Shown: positions 49,835 through 61,559, counted from the stretch's first letter. The stretch: DNA of 64,000 nucleotides from Eudromia elegans (GCA_003342815.1 PTEX01000311.1:184027-248026); one strand, 5' to 3'. Numbers and translations are program-made. The notes: generated from the sequence alone by a model not told the origin.

Positions 49835-50260
49835 CTTAATTAAAAAGAGAAGACGTACGACTAGTCTTTTTTAATTGCAGCGCTGCGGAAATTGAGGATA
49901 ACTGTCAGGGATTTCATCGGAGGGGCAGTGACTGAAAAAAAAGCTTAAAGTAGGCGATAGTTGTTTTTTTTTTTCTCCCTAGACTCCCTATAAATTATAT
50001 TCTTGAGGGGAGTGCATATTATGGATACACGCCTTGTGGTTTTGCATCCAAAAAATGACACCAGGGACTTCAGATTCTGCAGACTTTGGACGTTTATCTG
50101 TTGTAAATGTAATTGTATCTAGAAGTAAATAAGACTCTGCAATTTATAGGCACTTTAAACTTGCACTATTTATGGACACAGAATTGCTTGGAATAATGCT
50201 GCCTTATTTTATACTGATGGCATTGTATTTTTTACCTCTGTAGTAAGGGTTATTTCAGCT
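49835..50260. other. Candidate conserved non-coding element
   Basis: A long, non-repetitive AT-rich stretch with clustered TTAATT/TAATTG words, including TTAATTGCAGCGCTGCGG at 49872-49889. It lacks low-complexity tracts apart from a T-run near 49963-49974. Conservation is inferred from sequence texture only. Confidence 0.25.
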
Positions 50261-51420
50261 GTGAACCTTTGTCAGAGTCCTCTCATTTCTAGAGGGCTAT
50301 AAACTGACTTATGTTGCCTCAGAAGCAACATGAACTCCCGAGCTTGGAGGAACACAGTTAAAAATTTAAGCTGCATCTGTGTGCCAAATATTTATGTTTA
50401 TAGATAAACAGCGAGGGCTTTTCCCAGACATGGAGGGGTGTGCCTGTATGAATCCTCTGAAGGGAGAGGTAAAATTAACAGTTTATTTGATTATACTGTT
50501 TGTTGTATGACAAGGGAGAGTGCACACACAGAGCTAAATAAAGAAACTCCTGTATCCACAAAAAGCAATCGTAAAAATAGGCAAATGAATCTTCTCTCTT
50601 CTGGGAACCGCTCCATACCCAGCTCCGGCCCTTCTCCCTGGGAAAAGGGGAAGGGCTCTTACCCTGGAGGACAATTCCTGGCATGCCGTGGGGCTGCAGG
50701 AAAGCACCTGCAGGTGCAGCATTTTAATGCAAAGGGATTTTTAAGTTTCTAACAGAAAAATACCAGGCAGGCCGGCAGAAACTGTGCTGGTGCTAGGTAA
50801 GGAGCCAGGGTCAGTGAGTGGGCTGCAGGACCGGGGCGTCTGTGCCATGGGACAGGAGAGGCGTGTTAGGTCGCCCTGCACGGGACGAGGTGTGGAGAGA
50901 ATGTTTGGGGTCGTCTTCAACGCACCGACATCTCTGCTGTTGAGTCAGCAGTAGAAATGTTGGTGTTGAGCGTCAGCCCTTTNCTAACTCCTGCTGCACT
51001 GGCACAGCTGCTTTGGGATGTAGCGAGAAGGCTTTTCTCAAACCCTTGGTTTGCACAAGTGTCCTCGGGTTTTTCTGGCTGATTTTTGCTGATGTTGTGT
51101 CTTATTGCACAAAACGACGACCTTCCCAAGCCAACCATGTGTCTGGGAGCAAAGATCTTTGGCGAGTGGGTGTCGAGGCTGGTCAATCTGTAACTGTCTC
51201 CAAGTGGTTCCTCCTGCAGACTCTAANGTTGTTTATCTGCTGCTCGGCGGCACTCGGAGATTCTTTTGAAGCATCACAGAAAATCAAATAAATTACTTCA
51301 GATGGCCTCCTTACAGGAAGAATGCACATCGCTCAGGGTAAGCAAAGACCAAGCACATCCCTGGTCAGCAAGGTATGGCCTCTGGGAAGTAATTTTTGCA
51401 CTAAATAGGTGAAGAAACCC
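50261..51420. other. Non-coding spacer
   Basis: Nothing recognised. Open frames at 50438-50752 (plus) and 50475-50722 (minus) overlap and have no domain features. Confidence 0.5.
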
Positions 51421-51529
51421 TATAAAAGGCGATCAGCAAGCACCCAAATTCCACCGTAGTTGAATCTCAGCAAGGATGTCATCAATTCTCCTGCTGTTCG
51501 TTTTTGCCATCTCTATTATTCTCTGTTAA
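51421..51529 (+). promoter_or_regulatory. TATA box followed by a signal-peptide-like micro-ORF
   Basis: TATAAAAG (51421-51428) lies 48 bases before an ATG at 51476 in an acceptable start context (CAAGGATGT). A start site would be expected about 25-30 bases after the TATA box, leaving a roughly 25-base leader. The frame (51476-51529) encodes only 17 residues, MSSILLLFVFAISIILC, which looks like the start of a secretory signal peptide, then meets TAA. The arrangement is that of the first exon of a small secreted-protein gene, such as a defensin-like or protease-inhibitor gene. A donor could use the GT of TCTGTTAAC (51525-51526). I cannot find a second exon, so it may be a relic or chance. Confidence 0.25.
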
Positions 51530-51785
51530 CGCTGTCCTTGCCTGTGATGGTGGTAGTTCATTGTGCCAGGTATTCTTGCTTTTGAGTAAAAGTAAATAGC
51601 TTTTTGATTTAGGATCATTTTTGTTTAGCTATAGGAGGGACTGTTTTGTTTTCTCCCTCCCATTAGCCACAGTTTGTTAAGGATTTGCATTTGAGCGAGA
51701 GCTTTCATGCTCTCACTGCTCTCCTCCTGCCTGCTCAGGCAATGAAGTTGCATCCGCGTCATTCTGAAACAGCTTCAAGAAAAAA
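51530..51785. other. Spacer downstream of the micro-ORF
   Basis: No second exon continuing the micro-ORF was recognised. Confidence 0.45.
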
Positions 51786-52520
51786 AAAAAGGCTTAAAGG
51801 CTAATAATCCCCCAAATTACAATTATGAGTATTTATCAAAGTAAAACACGGTGTCATGCCGCATTTGATACAAAAGCATCCAGCTGAATATTCTATTAGA
51901 CAGGTCCTGTGAAGTTAAAAAGAGGACCGGGTTGAGTTATCTCACCATGGGAGGAAAAAGGCATGCACAATCAGATATTTAACACTCCTTTGCAATTATG
52001 GGAATTTTTATTCTCTCCCTAGTAGGGAAAACAGCATTTTACTGCAGTGTTTCAAGTTTGCCTCCAATGGTATCTGATAGAAGTGCTTTTATCCCCTGAA
52101 GATACAGTACAAAATACAAATCATCATTGGTTTTATCTCAGCTGGAGCTGCCTATTTTCTAAATGAGTTTACTCTGTGCTACTGCCCATCAGGCACATTT
52201 TTCATCCTTCATCCCCACTCTTTTACTATAGCTGGGTTTAAGTCCTTTCTTCTGTCCTTTGTTCCTTCAGCTCAGCGAAGTAAACAGCAGGATTGATCTT
52301 ACACTGCATTTTGGTATTGTTCCAAGTGCTCATCAATAGACATGGGCTGGGAATGCACTGACTGGAAAAGAAGGGCAAGATTGAAATTCACTTTTTGTTC
52401 TTTGTGCCTTTTAGTGTGCAGCGGAATGTCCCTAATCTGAAAGCTGCTACACTGCCTGCCTATCAACATGCAAATTAATCATCGAGTGACGAGTCCCATA
52501 TTCACTCTGAGGAAAAGTCT
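51786..52520. other. Candidate conserved non-coding elements with a POU octamer
   Basis: AT-rich, non-repetitive sequence at 51800-52030 and 52435-52510. A perfect octamer ATGCAAAT occurs at 52468-52475, running directly into TAATCAT, a spacing typical of POU-homeodomain composite sites. Conservation cannot be assessed from one sequence. Confidence 0.25.
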
Positions 52521-53693
52521 TTAAAGGTATCTGTGCAAAAGGCAAAAAGAAAAAAAAAGAAAGGAAGAAAAATGGGTGCATGTGTGTATTTTTTTTTAAG
52601 GCTATTATTTGTAACTGGTACGGGGAATAAATGTCACTGTCTTTTTGCTTCTATTCCCTTGTTTAGCAGTGAGCCTGATGGCCTGATGTTATGGCCTCAT
52701 TTAGGAGGAGAGGGAAATCTTTTGGTATCCTTGTAGAGCAAGATAACTTGAACTAAAGATTAGCTGCAGTTAACAGCCAAGCGAAGGAGGCATTACAGAC
52801 AAAAGCAACATTGAGACTGCAAATTATTTGTACCAGCTTTCCTGAGGAAAAGCTTTAGAATTAAACTTAGAGCTGCCCAATGTGATCATTCCTCTTTCTG
52901 CTTTTTTCTTTCTTTGAGCATGCAGTGTTTCCACTTGTGACTTCTCCCTGGGGTCTTGAAGGATTATAATTGAATTTGGGGCTGTAGCAAGAATATACAG
53001 TACTACTCTGTTTTAATATCCATTGACTTTTATATGGCAGTTTGATAAAATGTTTGGACGCGGGAAAAAAGTATGTATTCCTTATGGAAGACTAAACAAC
53101 TGGCATAGGGTAACGTAAGGCTGGAGCAGAGCTGGCTGCCTGCAAGGGCTTTTCTGGCACATTTCTGGCATGGTTTTCTGGCTGGTTAAGAGCAATATTT
53201 CAAAACAGGCTCCGTTTCCCTTTGTTGTTCAACTGATGTGTGCCTGTAACTATGTTTTGCCCCCCAAAAAAATGGCCAGGCTGTGAACCTGACCAAAACA
53301 AGTTACTGGCAGCGCTGAATTGATCGAATCCTCCTGCTCTTACTCGATCTAGGGGACTTGTTCTTCATCGTTGCCTGCGTGATGAGACTTGCTAAGAGTG
53401 TTGAGGACTTTATTTATTTGCCTTGCCCGCTATATGATCTGAATATATCTGCCTGCATCTTGGAAAGAGAAAGGAGAGAGAAAAAGGAAGGATTGCACTG
53501 TGGTCTCACACCGGAGACCTACCCGCATCCAAAGGTGCTCGTAATTTCTCTGCGATCCTGTGTTTCTTCCAGCCTTCTTGTTCTGCGCCCGGGGGGGAAG
53601 TAGCCTTTGCTATGCAGATAGGGCTGTAATTTTCATTCTTTCTGGGAGGCAAAGATGCTTCCTCCTTGCCCATCTCTGGAGGGATCATTCAGC
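52521..53693. other. Non-coding spacer
   Basis: A-rich simple stretch at 52540-52573. Nothing else recognised. Confidence 0.5.
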
Positions 53694-53734
53694 GAAGAAA
53701 AAGAAAAGGAAAGGGAAGAAAGGAGAGAGGGAAA
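53694..53734. repeat. 41-base polypurine tract
   Basis: Uninterrupted A/G tract on the plus strand. Such tracts can form triplex DNA and often arise by slippage. Confidence 0.9.
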
Positions 53735-54379
53735 CCTGCCCTGTGCTCGCATGGGTGGGAGCTATTGAGGAGGGCATGGGGCGCCGTCCACGGCTTTGCT
53801 GAGAGACGCCTTAACCCCGGAGGGCTCTGCGAGCAGGATCTTCTGCTCGTTGATACCCAAGGAGAGCTTAGAAGCGGCAGGTTACCTAGGCTGTCAGCCT
53901 CCTGCAAGGGAGCCCTGAGCCCAGGCCTCTCCTCTTCCAAGGGCTGCGCGGGAAGGCACAAGATCCACCTGCGGATCTGTGGCAGCCGCCAGCGGCACCC
54001 GCGCTCTCCTGCTACCTCCTGGAAAACCTAATCTGACAGGTGAAACCTTTCACCGGCAGCAGTACAACTTTCTTCAGTTAAACAAGGGCTTTTACAAGAA
54101 AAAAGCTTTTTAAAGTGATGTAGCAGGGGTTTTTTTTTAGTTTATTTATTTTTATTTTCAGGAAGTCCCCGCTATGCAAGGGCTGCCCAGGAGCTTTTGT
54201 GTGTTTACTTATTTATTTATTTTTTCTCCAGGTGAAACTAGGGACAAAACTCCCATGTGAGCAGCGGTTCGTGGCAGTGTCTGGCTGGCGAGCTTAAAAG
54301 GCAAAAAGAAAATCTTTGGGCAAAACTAATTTTCTTCTGAAAGTGTCCATTAAACTTAACCCCCCCGCCTCATTTTTAT

Positions 54380-54560
54380 AATGGAATGCACACAACAGTA
54401 CGCATATTGACTTATGTTTTCAGTCAATATCAAGATTTATTGTCCCTTGAGTTAAATGAATCACAATATTGACCTCATTGTAAGCCAATACCTGCTTAAT
54501 GTAGTTTTTTTNAAGTATTTTGTATTCATTTTTGGTAATAGGGCCCATACAGTAGTCTAT
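54380..54560. other. Candidate regulatory element with ATATTGACT inverted repeat
   Basis: A perfect 9-bp inverted repeat, ATATTGACT (54404-54412) and AGTCAATAT (54422-54430), encloses a 9-nt loop. A further ATATTGACC follows near 54467, giving three copies of one word in about 75 bases. The surrounding sequence is non-repetitive and AT-rich. Confidence 0.35.
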
Positions 54561-54699
54561 AATATTAATTTGTATTCCTCCTCTTGCTCTTTTCCCCCTT
54601 TTTTTTTTTATTTCCTTGCCTGTCTTTGATGGCTATCACAGCAGTAGGCACTGGATTCATTTAATGAATGAGAAATAAAGATGTCCAGTAGCTGCTGGA

Positions 54700-54832
54700 G
54701 CTCCGGTGTAGAGACCGAGCGCGCCGTTTCCCAGGGCCTCTCGTCCTCCCTGCCCGCATTGGGAGACCGGGCGCGCGGCGTCTCGGGGCACCACGGCGGC
54801 GGCGCAGCCCGGTGCTGCTCAGCTGCCTCCAT
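54700..54832. promoter_or_regulatory. Short CpG-dense patch
   Basis: About 18 CpGs in about 130 bases by hand count, including GCGCGCGGCG and CGGCGGCGGCG. It is shorter than the formal island limit, sharply bounded by AT-rich sequence before and a pyrimidine tract (about 54838-54890) after. Possibly an unannotated start site or first exon. Confidence 0.35.
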
Positions 54833-55469
54833 CCTGCTCTCTCATTTCTCTTTTTTTCTCCTTCTTTTTCTTCCGTTTTCTTTCCTCATTCAAATTTTCC
54901 CCAGGATGGAGGAAAAGAAAAACAGTATTTCTTTAATATTGAATTTCATTTATCTCCATAAATTGGTTATGGTATACAATCTAAAGGACTCAGCTGTTTT
55001 TAAAATAGGTTTATTCCTTTTCCTTTAAGATTATTTCAGATTATTTTCCACACAGTATAGGAGGGTTATAAGAAGACTCATTTTGCAGACTTCAGTGAGA
55101 GCTGCACATTTGCAGTGCATCGTTTCAGATGTGGAATGTTGAACAAAGAAATTAAATTTATATGTATCACCTAAATTATTTCAGATTCATGGTTCAGCAA
55201 AGAGTTCAGATCCTAATCAAATATGTAGTTTGCATGGGCACTACACCTTTTCTCAATAATAATATGGCAGTTCTATTTACAATGCTTGACTAGATTTTGT
55301 AATAATGCTTTTACAGAAATTTAGCTTTTGTTTTTGCTTCCTGCTGCAGTCTGGGCTACCCATTAGACGTATGCACCATTGGAGCAAAGATGACCATGGA
55401 AGGAGCTTCTGGAGATAGAAGGTAGTGGTAGGAATGGTCAGGGCTCCTTAAAACGTTTCTGCCCCTCAG

Positions 55470-56248
55470 ACTTTTACAGACCTTTGTCCACCTGCTGCTA
55501 TGGGTTTAGGAGGAAAAAGGTCTTTCTGTGGAGGACCAAGCCTGCTCTGTACCCCAGGAGTGTTAACGTTAAGTGCTCTAGATGNGCTTGTTTTTCAGAA
55601 TGTGCTCTGCATGGGCTCCTGTCTGTCTGAGGAAGAAAGACTGAAGTTTCCTGATAGAGACTTTTTCTCTGCTCTGATCCTTGCTGGGAGGAAAGGGCAA
55701 GCCAAGAGGGAAGATATTCCTCCCCACACCATGGAGTTTCATGTTTGCCCCTTGGACGGCGCGGAGGTGGCAAAGCCAGAGCTTCTGGGGAAAGCTGGTG
55801 GTGGAAACTCGAGGCCAGGGAGCACAGGACGAGTTGTCCTTTGCGAGGCAAGCTTCTTGCTGGGNAATCTTGCACTGTCCCTACCTCGTGTCTCTCCTGC
55901 TTGGAGAACTCCACCTATGCAGGCTTGGCATTTCTTTGGCCTACAGTTGTTCTCNTCGTGGAGCAAGGAATCTCCTCCCCCAAAAGCAGAAGGGTTTTGT
56001 TTTCCTCTGAATTTTTCCCTCCCTGAAGTACAGGTTCTGCAAGGCTGGCATCCTGCATCCACGTTTAGAGTTGCTTTTATTTCCTTCCTGCACCCCCAAA
56101 TTCCTCAGGTGGTGATAGGGGAACCCATCATTGTCCAGTTGCTGCTGAAAGCCCAGCGAAACCAGCAAGAAGCTCATGCACTTGCAAGGGACAGGGGCTT
56201 ATGGCATGAAGAAACCTCGCCCGAATCCCAGGGCCTCATCCCATGGAG
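55470..56248 (+). other. Splice-bounded 779-bp open stretch, candidate novel exon
   Basis: The frame is open from 55452 to the TAA at 56250-56252, with an ATG at 55500 (250 codons from there), and is the longest gap-free open frame in the window. It starts just inside a good acceptor (TTTCTGCCCCTCAG, ending 55469) and its terminal TAA lies within a good donor (GGAG|GTAAGG, GT at 56249-56250). A spliced exon would therefore be fully open in this frame. Against it: other frames here are also stop-poor (138 codons on the minus strand at 55498-55914), three bases are ambiguous (55585, 55865, 55955), and the translation has no domain I recognise. It could be a long non-coding RNA exon or chance. 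Confidence 0.2.
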
Positions 56249-58595
56249 GTAAGGTCTTATTTCTTACTTGTGTTTTTACGTCGCTGTAGTCCCTTCATCC
56301 TGGTGGAGCTCCAGCATTGGCATCTTTCAGGGGAAAGAGATGGTGACTTGCAGGTCTCAGCTCGCTTTTGCCTTGCTGCGTGTTGCAGCGGGGGTAACTT
56401 GAGGTCGTTTGTCTCTTGGGTTTTGTCTTTGGCACGAGAAGCGCAGTGAGAGCTCGGCAGGGAGCTTGGCGAGCCTGTGCAGAAGGGCAGCAGAATTGGC
56501 ACCACGTGCCCTGCAGCGAGGGCAGTTGAGAGCAGTCCACGTTAGCCGCACATTGGTTGGTGTAGGAATGGGGTTCGGTACCAAACGGCAAAATTGGCGC
56601 TGTTTAAATGGAGAGGTTTCTCTCCGATGGGTCGTCTCGGAAAAATCTGTAGCTTGTTCAAAGTCTGATCTCATTGATCAGAGAATAGCATCATGTAATC
56701 AAATGGTGAGAGAGAAAGCAGAAGTCCAATAAAAGCTCTTTTTTTTTTGGTTAACGATGATGAACTTAACTTTCTCAGTGGCTCTCTTCAGGGAAGAGAA
56801 TTATGTTTGGTGTCTAGTCAATAGTGCATTTGCTTATTAATGGAATGAATGATTTAAAACCAAACAAATGACCCCTCAGGTACTTAGTAGTAGCATGTAG
56901 TAGTAGTAGTTTTGATATGGATCATTTCTTTAAAAAAGTAACTTTCTGCCTCCTGTGCCATTCCTTTTCCCAATAAATTGACACCGGCCCCATGCTTCTA
57001 CTCTCATGCGTTGACTGCTTGGTTCGATATTCCTTATTTCTTGTACCGTTGCACCAAGGTTTCAAAACCTTTGCACTCTCCTGGCCTTCCTGCAGGCTTG
57101 CTGAAACTGAGTGCTCTGACAAAGGCGTTGGAGATGGCGCTAGGATGCAGCTAGGTCATACCGAAGAACTGCCCTCCTTATTTTGTCTGCCCTGGTTGTG
57201 TCCCAGTTCTCCACGGCATCTTTTCTTGGAGACTTGGGATCAACTGGATGGTCTTTCTGCTCCTGCAGAACGTGACCCACGCGTTTGATGAAGATTGTGG
57301 AAGGAGTTACAGAGCCTTGGGCTTAGTTTCCTGGCTTGTGTTGGTAGTTGCCAAAATCTTAATGTGATTTTAATGCCTTTTTGTGTGTGTGAATCCATTT
57401 TTCCAGAGCTGCCGATTGCCTTCGATAACCCTTTTCATGTGACTGAAAGGCAGCTGTAGTATCCTTGAAGAATGGAACCCTCCTGGTTCTGGCAGTTGCT
57501 CTGGGTGTGCACGCATGTTTATTTGTGCGTCAGCTCTTTTAATCTTTCCCCTGAAAACCTAATATACTGTAACTGGGACGTTTTCAAAAAAAGAGCACTT
57601 CAAAACAATTCTAAATATAAATGAAATCCATTTCCAAGTGCCTTGTTAAAAAAAATGCAGATGGTTTATATTTATTATATCATTTTTTTGTTTTATCACC
57701 TTGCAAAATTTTACAGCATGGAATCTTATTTAATGCGGAGGCATTTTAAGCAGCAATATTAGACAGCTGTATGTGCGTCATACCAGGAGATTTTTACAGG
57801 ATATTAAAATTGGTTCTGATGTAACCTGGTGTTTTGAGAAGCANAGATTAGGCATTTTCCGTGTTTGTAATTTTTTGTTAAAAGCAGGTCCTTTTCTCTC
57901 TTTCTCTTTTTTTCCCAAAAAGCCTCTTAGTGTTTGATTCCAACTGTTCTCAAGGTGTAAGGAAATTTAGGCCAGATGATTGAGAAACTGTTCTCTGAGA
58001 ATACCCCAGTAACAAAGCGTGGCCCAGATATTATCTCAGCTGAAATTAGGTATAATTATACTCTATAGTGAATTATATACATAGTTAAAATAAATAGCCA
58101 AGCACAATGTTCATATTCTGGTGATTAATTTTTTCCCTGTGTTCTGTTTGCCTTTGCAGCGTTTCCATTGCAATCGGCATGAGAACGTGCCGGGGAGCAG
58201 CAGCTGAGTCGCTGCCAGCCCCGTTTTTTCTCAGCCTCCAACAGGCCTGGGCAGGTTGAGCGTTACCCGAACTTAACTGCGGCTCCTCTGCTGCTTCTCA
58301 CACCCTCCAGGTCAGCACCAAATCCCCTATTAATTAAACTGAAATTATATCCGAAATAAATCACTTGGTGAAAGAAACCCACTGCGGAGTATGTTTTTTT
58401 TTTTTTTTAAAAAAAGATGTGTGCAATAATTAAACACTGGGAGACTGGTGACATTTTGAATAACTCTTAAAATGCCAAACCTGTGGTGATATTTAAAACA
58501 TGCTCTTCAGCGGGGATCCCACCGAGCAAATAGCAGAAACCGAGGGGCTCCTTTAGGAGGCAACGAAACTCGATGGAGAGCACCAGGGGCAAATT
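56249..58595. other. Non-coding stretch
   Basis: A TAG trinucleotide run lies at about 56885-56910. Positions 57640-58150 are AT-rich and non-repetitive, resembling conserved non-coding DNA. A strong acceptor-like TTTGCCTTTGCAG ends at 58160 but no convincing exon follows. Confidence 0.45.
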
Positions 58596-58647
58596 TAATG
58601 ATAATTAATTATTTTTATGATTATTAATTATGATTCCTGTTAATTAA
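58596..58647. promoter_or_regulatory. Dense TAAT/ATTA cluster
   Basis: About ten homeodomain-type TAAT or ATTA cores within 52 bases, arranged partly as inverted TTAATTA-like pairs. It ends only about 25 bases before a GC-rich CpG block. This could be a homeodomain-bound enhancer core or simply AT-rich DNA; the non-uniform words argue mildly against pure low complexity. Confidence 0.35.
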
Positions 58648-58670
58648 GACGAGGGGACAGATTAACAAAG

Positions 58671-58804
58671 TGTTCCCCAGGGGCCGGGCGCGGAGCCGGG
58701 GCTCGAACCCCTGGCCCCGGGACCGCGGCGAGCGGGCGGCCGGCAGAGGGCGCCGAGCCTCCAGGCAGCCGCGAGCCCCCGGGGCAGCGCTCGCGCTCAC
58801 GTAT
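58671..58804. promoter_or_regulatory. CpG-dense block with splice-donor-like end
   Basis: Very GC-rich sequence (GGGCCGGGCGCGG, CCGCGGCGAGCGGGCGGCC and similar) that switches abruptly from AT-rich DNA. It is followed at 58805-58810 by GTAAGT. A CpG-rich block ending in a donor is what the first exon of a transcript looks like, but the exon side (TAT) is a weak match to the donor consensus. Confidence 0.35.
58740..58752 (+). promoter_or_regulatory. CTCF-type motif
   Basis: CCGGCAGAGGGCG fits the CTCF core (CC, two variable bases, Y, AG, purine, GGGC, purine) at every position. The flanks GCGG before and CCGAG after also suit the extended site. It is the best match I noticed in the window. It sits inside the CpG block, so methylation could govern binding. 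Confidence 0.45.
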
Positions 58805-59395
58805 GTAAGTATCTAGGTCTGTATATGCGCCTGTGTGGATATATGAGTACATACGTGCATGTATGGGTTATGGACCGATCCAGGCAGCCATACGCTGAGC
58901 TCATCAGCGTATGTGTCGGATGGAGCCCAGCCCGCAGAACCCCCTTGCAAAGACAAGATTTCTGCTCCATTGCAGCTTCAGCCTTTGGGCCAGCTCTAGA
59001 CCTNCTGTAAATTCACTTTATTCTGCAGCTTTAGAAGGCACTGTAAGCGTTAGGAATCTATTTTTTCCCGGTTGTCACGTTTCTAAATATGCTGTTTTTC
59101 TTTCTCTTCTGCTCTTTCCCATGCCGAAAGCATGGCTTAGGAATGCTGTAGGAACGCAGGGATTGCCACGGCAGTGCCCTGTTGCTGCCTGATGCAGATT
59201 CCTCATGCAGAGACATAGAAAGTTTCTCCTAAAAGAAATACCAACATGTATCAGGTGGGCAGGGAAATGAGACTGGGCAGAGATGCTTTCCCCGCCCCTG
59301 CAGCTGCTTCCACGTTGGTTTTATAGAAGTTAAGGCTGCTTTTCCCTTCCCCTGGTGTTGCCATTACCTTCGGGAGGCATCTGGGGCTCTGCCCA

Positions 59396-59590
59396 AAGTA
59401 GCCGGGTCTGTGCAGGGCTTGGGAAAGCCCTGGGTGCCGAGCACCCTTAGGGCAAGTCCGCCTGGCCTGTCTCGTGGCCGGCTCTCGTCTCGCACGAGAG
59501 CGCAGCGGGCGCTGGGAAGTTCACTGCTACGAGCAAGTTGTTTGGCTCCTGCCCTGGGGATTAAGCAGCGTGGGCGGGTGACAGCACCCA
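59396..59590. promoter_or_regulatory. Moderately CpG-dense patch
   Basis: About 14 CpGs by hand count, most of them in 59465-59515 (TCTCGTGGCCGG, then CTCGTCTCGCACGAGAGCGC). Contains a CTCG...CGAG near-palindrome (CTCGCACGAG, 59489-59499). No gene recognised. Confidence 0.3.
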
Positions 59591-59999
59591 CAAAGGGCAA
59601 GGGGTTGGAAGAGCCTCATGTTAGGGGCTACTGCTCCTGTGATGGCCACATTGCTGGCGGATTTTAGGGATCAACATATTCCTCTTTCGGGAATCTCCCC
59701 ACCCTTCCCAATGAGTGTATGGGATGAAGGCTATCATTAATTTAAATGAGTGTCTTGAGCCCGTGTCTGAAGCTTCTCCAGAATGGACCGTGTTCCATGA
59801 CAAGGAAAATAAACCTGGATCTCTTCTCCCAGAAAGGGTCAGCACTGGTTTCCACCCCCTACATCCCCCAAAATGTCTCCCTAAATGCTCAGATTTGGGT
59901 GGGGGGGAAGGACGTTTCACATACATAAAATATGTAATTAAAATGATGAATTATTGTAAGATAGAATATTAGCCTTTTGACATTTTAATCTGAGCAGGA

Positions 60000-60480
60000 G
60001 GGAGCAGGAGAGCGCATTCTGAGCCGCTCAATTAAATTTAGAATTTTTTCCCCTCCATTGTTATGAATAAATAGAAAGATTCTGTAGCAGTCTGCGGAAT
60101 TATTAATTGCAAGTACTGTAGAAGGTGCATGCACCGTATCATGAAATGGAGTATCATTGTTAGTGACTATATTTCTTGGTAATTAAGGCCCAGACTAATG
60201 ATGCAAGTTTTCTTCAGCATGATTTTCATCTGATTATGAGGCTGCTTCATTAAGAGCACTCAGACTAACGAGCTGTAGCTGTAATAAAGTAATTTTCTGT
60301 CTTGTGCTCTGATTGATAAAGAGTTTCTATAGCTAAAAGGAATTGAAAATATAATTATAATTAGAAATGGTTGAATAAAGTTATTACAGGATTGCTGAAG
60401 GGTAGTGCAATTGACACCATAATGTTTTTTGGAAGTGTGCATCTTAAAATTAGACTTTATAAAAGGAAAGGAAGGGGGGA
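60000..60480. other. Candidate conserved non-coding element with SOX-POU-like motif
   Basis: Non-repetitive AT-rich sequence with many TAATTA/ATTAATTG words. CATTGTTATGAATAA (60056-60070) joins a SOX core (CATTGTT) directly to a POU-like half (ATGAATAA), the spacing of SOX-OCT composite sites, although the POU half is not the classical octamer. Evidence of function would have to come from conservation. Confidence 0.3.
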
Positions 60481-60886
60481 AAAAAAAAAGCAACCCACAA
60501 CCCCAAACCCTTTCTGCTAATAAATGGGCAGAATGTTGCCGCTTCCATAAAATGAACTGTTAGATTAAAGTAAAATGAGGTTTTCCCACATTGTTCTGAA
60601 CAAGAAAAACATATGCAGGAAGAATGCTGTTGCCTTTCTTCCCGGCATTCCTCTCAAGTGAAGTAAAGCTTATGAAAATGCTTTTTACTCCATTTATAAA
60701 ATTTTTCATGCTGCCATATGTTGCAAAAAAAAAAAAGATCTTTTTGATTAAGCTGATGTGTTTTGAAGCATACGGTATAATTTTGGAGTTTCCCTTCCAA
60801 ATGTGCAAAGAGTTATGTGAGTTTCTTCTATATATTTACATGTATTAACTAGTGCTCCGTAAATACTTTTTTAGAACATAGGTTGG

Positions 60887-60931
60887 TTCTTTCTCTTTTT
60901 CTCTCTCTTTTTCTCTCTCTCTCTCTCTTTT

Positions 60932-60980
<49 letters not shown>
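60887..60980. repeat. 94-base polypyrimidine microsatellite
   Basis: An unbroken C/T tract of (CT)n with TTTTT and TTTC interruptions. It is the longest simple tract in the window, with mirror-repeat character suited to triplex (H-DNA) formation. Confidence 0.97.
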
Positions 60981-61559
60981 ATTTCTGCCATTTTCAAAAT
61001 ATATCTGGGTCAGATGCGATCTCTCCCTTTTCTCTCAAGGGGAAGCAAATCAACTTTTTATCCCAGAAACCTTATTCTTTTTTATGACGTTCATATTATA
61101 AACAGCACAAACTCTGTTAGAGCAATCCTTTGTGTGTATCTCCTAGGATATATACCCTGTATTGATATAAAAATCTATAATAAGGGTTTTATTTAGAATT
61201 AGCTGATGCACTTTAGCACTCAGAAGTTGTTTGACTTATCTAATTTGGATGCTTTTCGTAGCGCTGCGTCTCTCTCTTTGGAAGTCGTGCATATATTTTA
61301 AAGCTACAGTTATGCACATTTGGTTATGTAAATCTGTCCTATGCAGACTCAAAGGAACTTTATTGTATTGGAATGAACCGAACNGTACATCATCTAGATG
61401 TATATTTATGCTAATTAACTTAAAGCCAGCGTTTTGCATTGACTGTTCCCTCATAGCACTTTTTGGAAGATTTTTAGGATTTCTAAAAATCATTCTTACC
61501 ACATTATATGGTGATAAAAGTGTGTTATTGGAATACCATTACCACGAATAAAAAAAAAA

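Noticed and set aside
58161-58260. Exon starting after a strong acceptor with a 26-codon frame
   Set aside because: No donor or continuation; frame is short and closes quickly.
58697-58720. T-arm-like stem around GCTCGAACCCC
   Set aside because: The T-arm pairs well, but no matching acceptor strand or D-arm lies at the right distance; the GC-rich block explains the stem.
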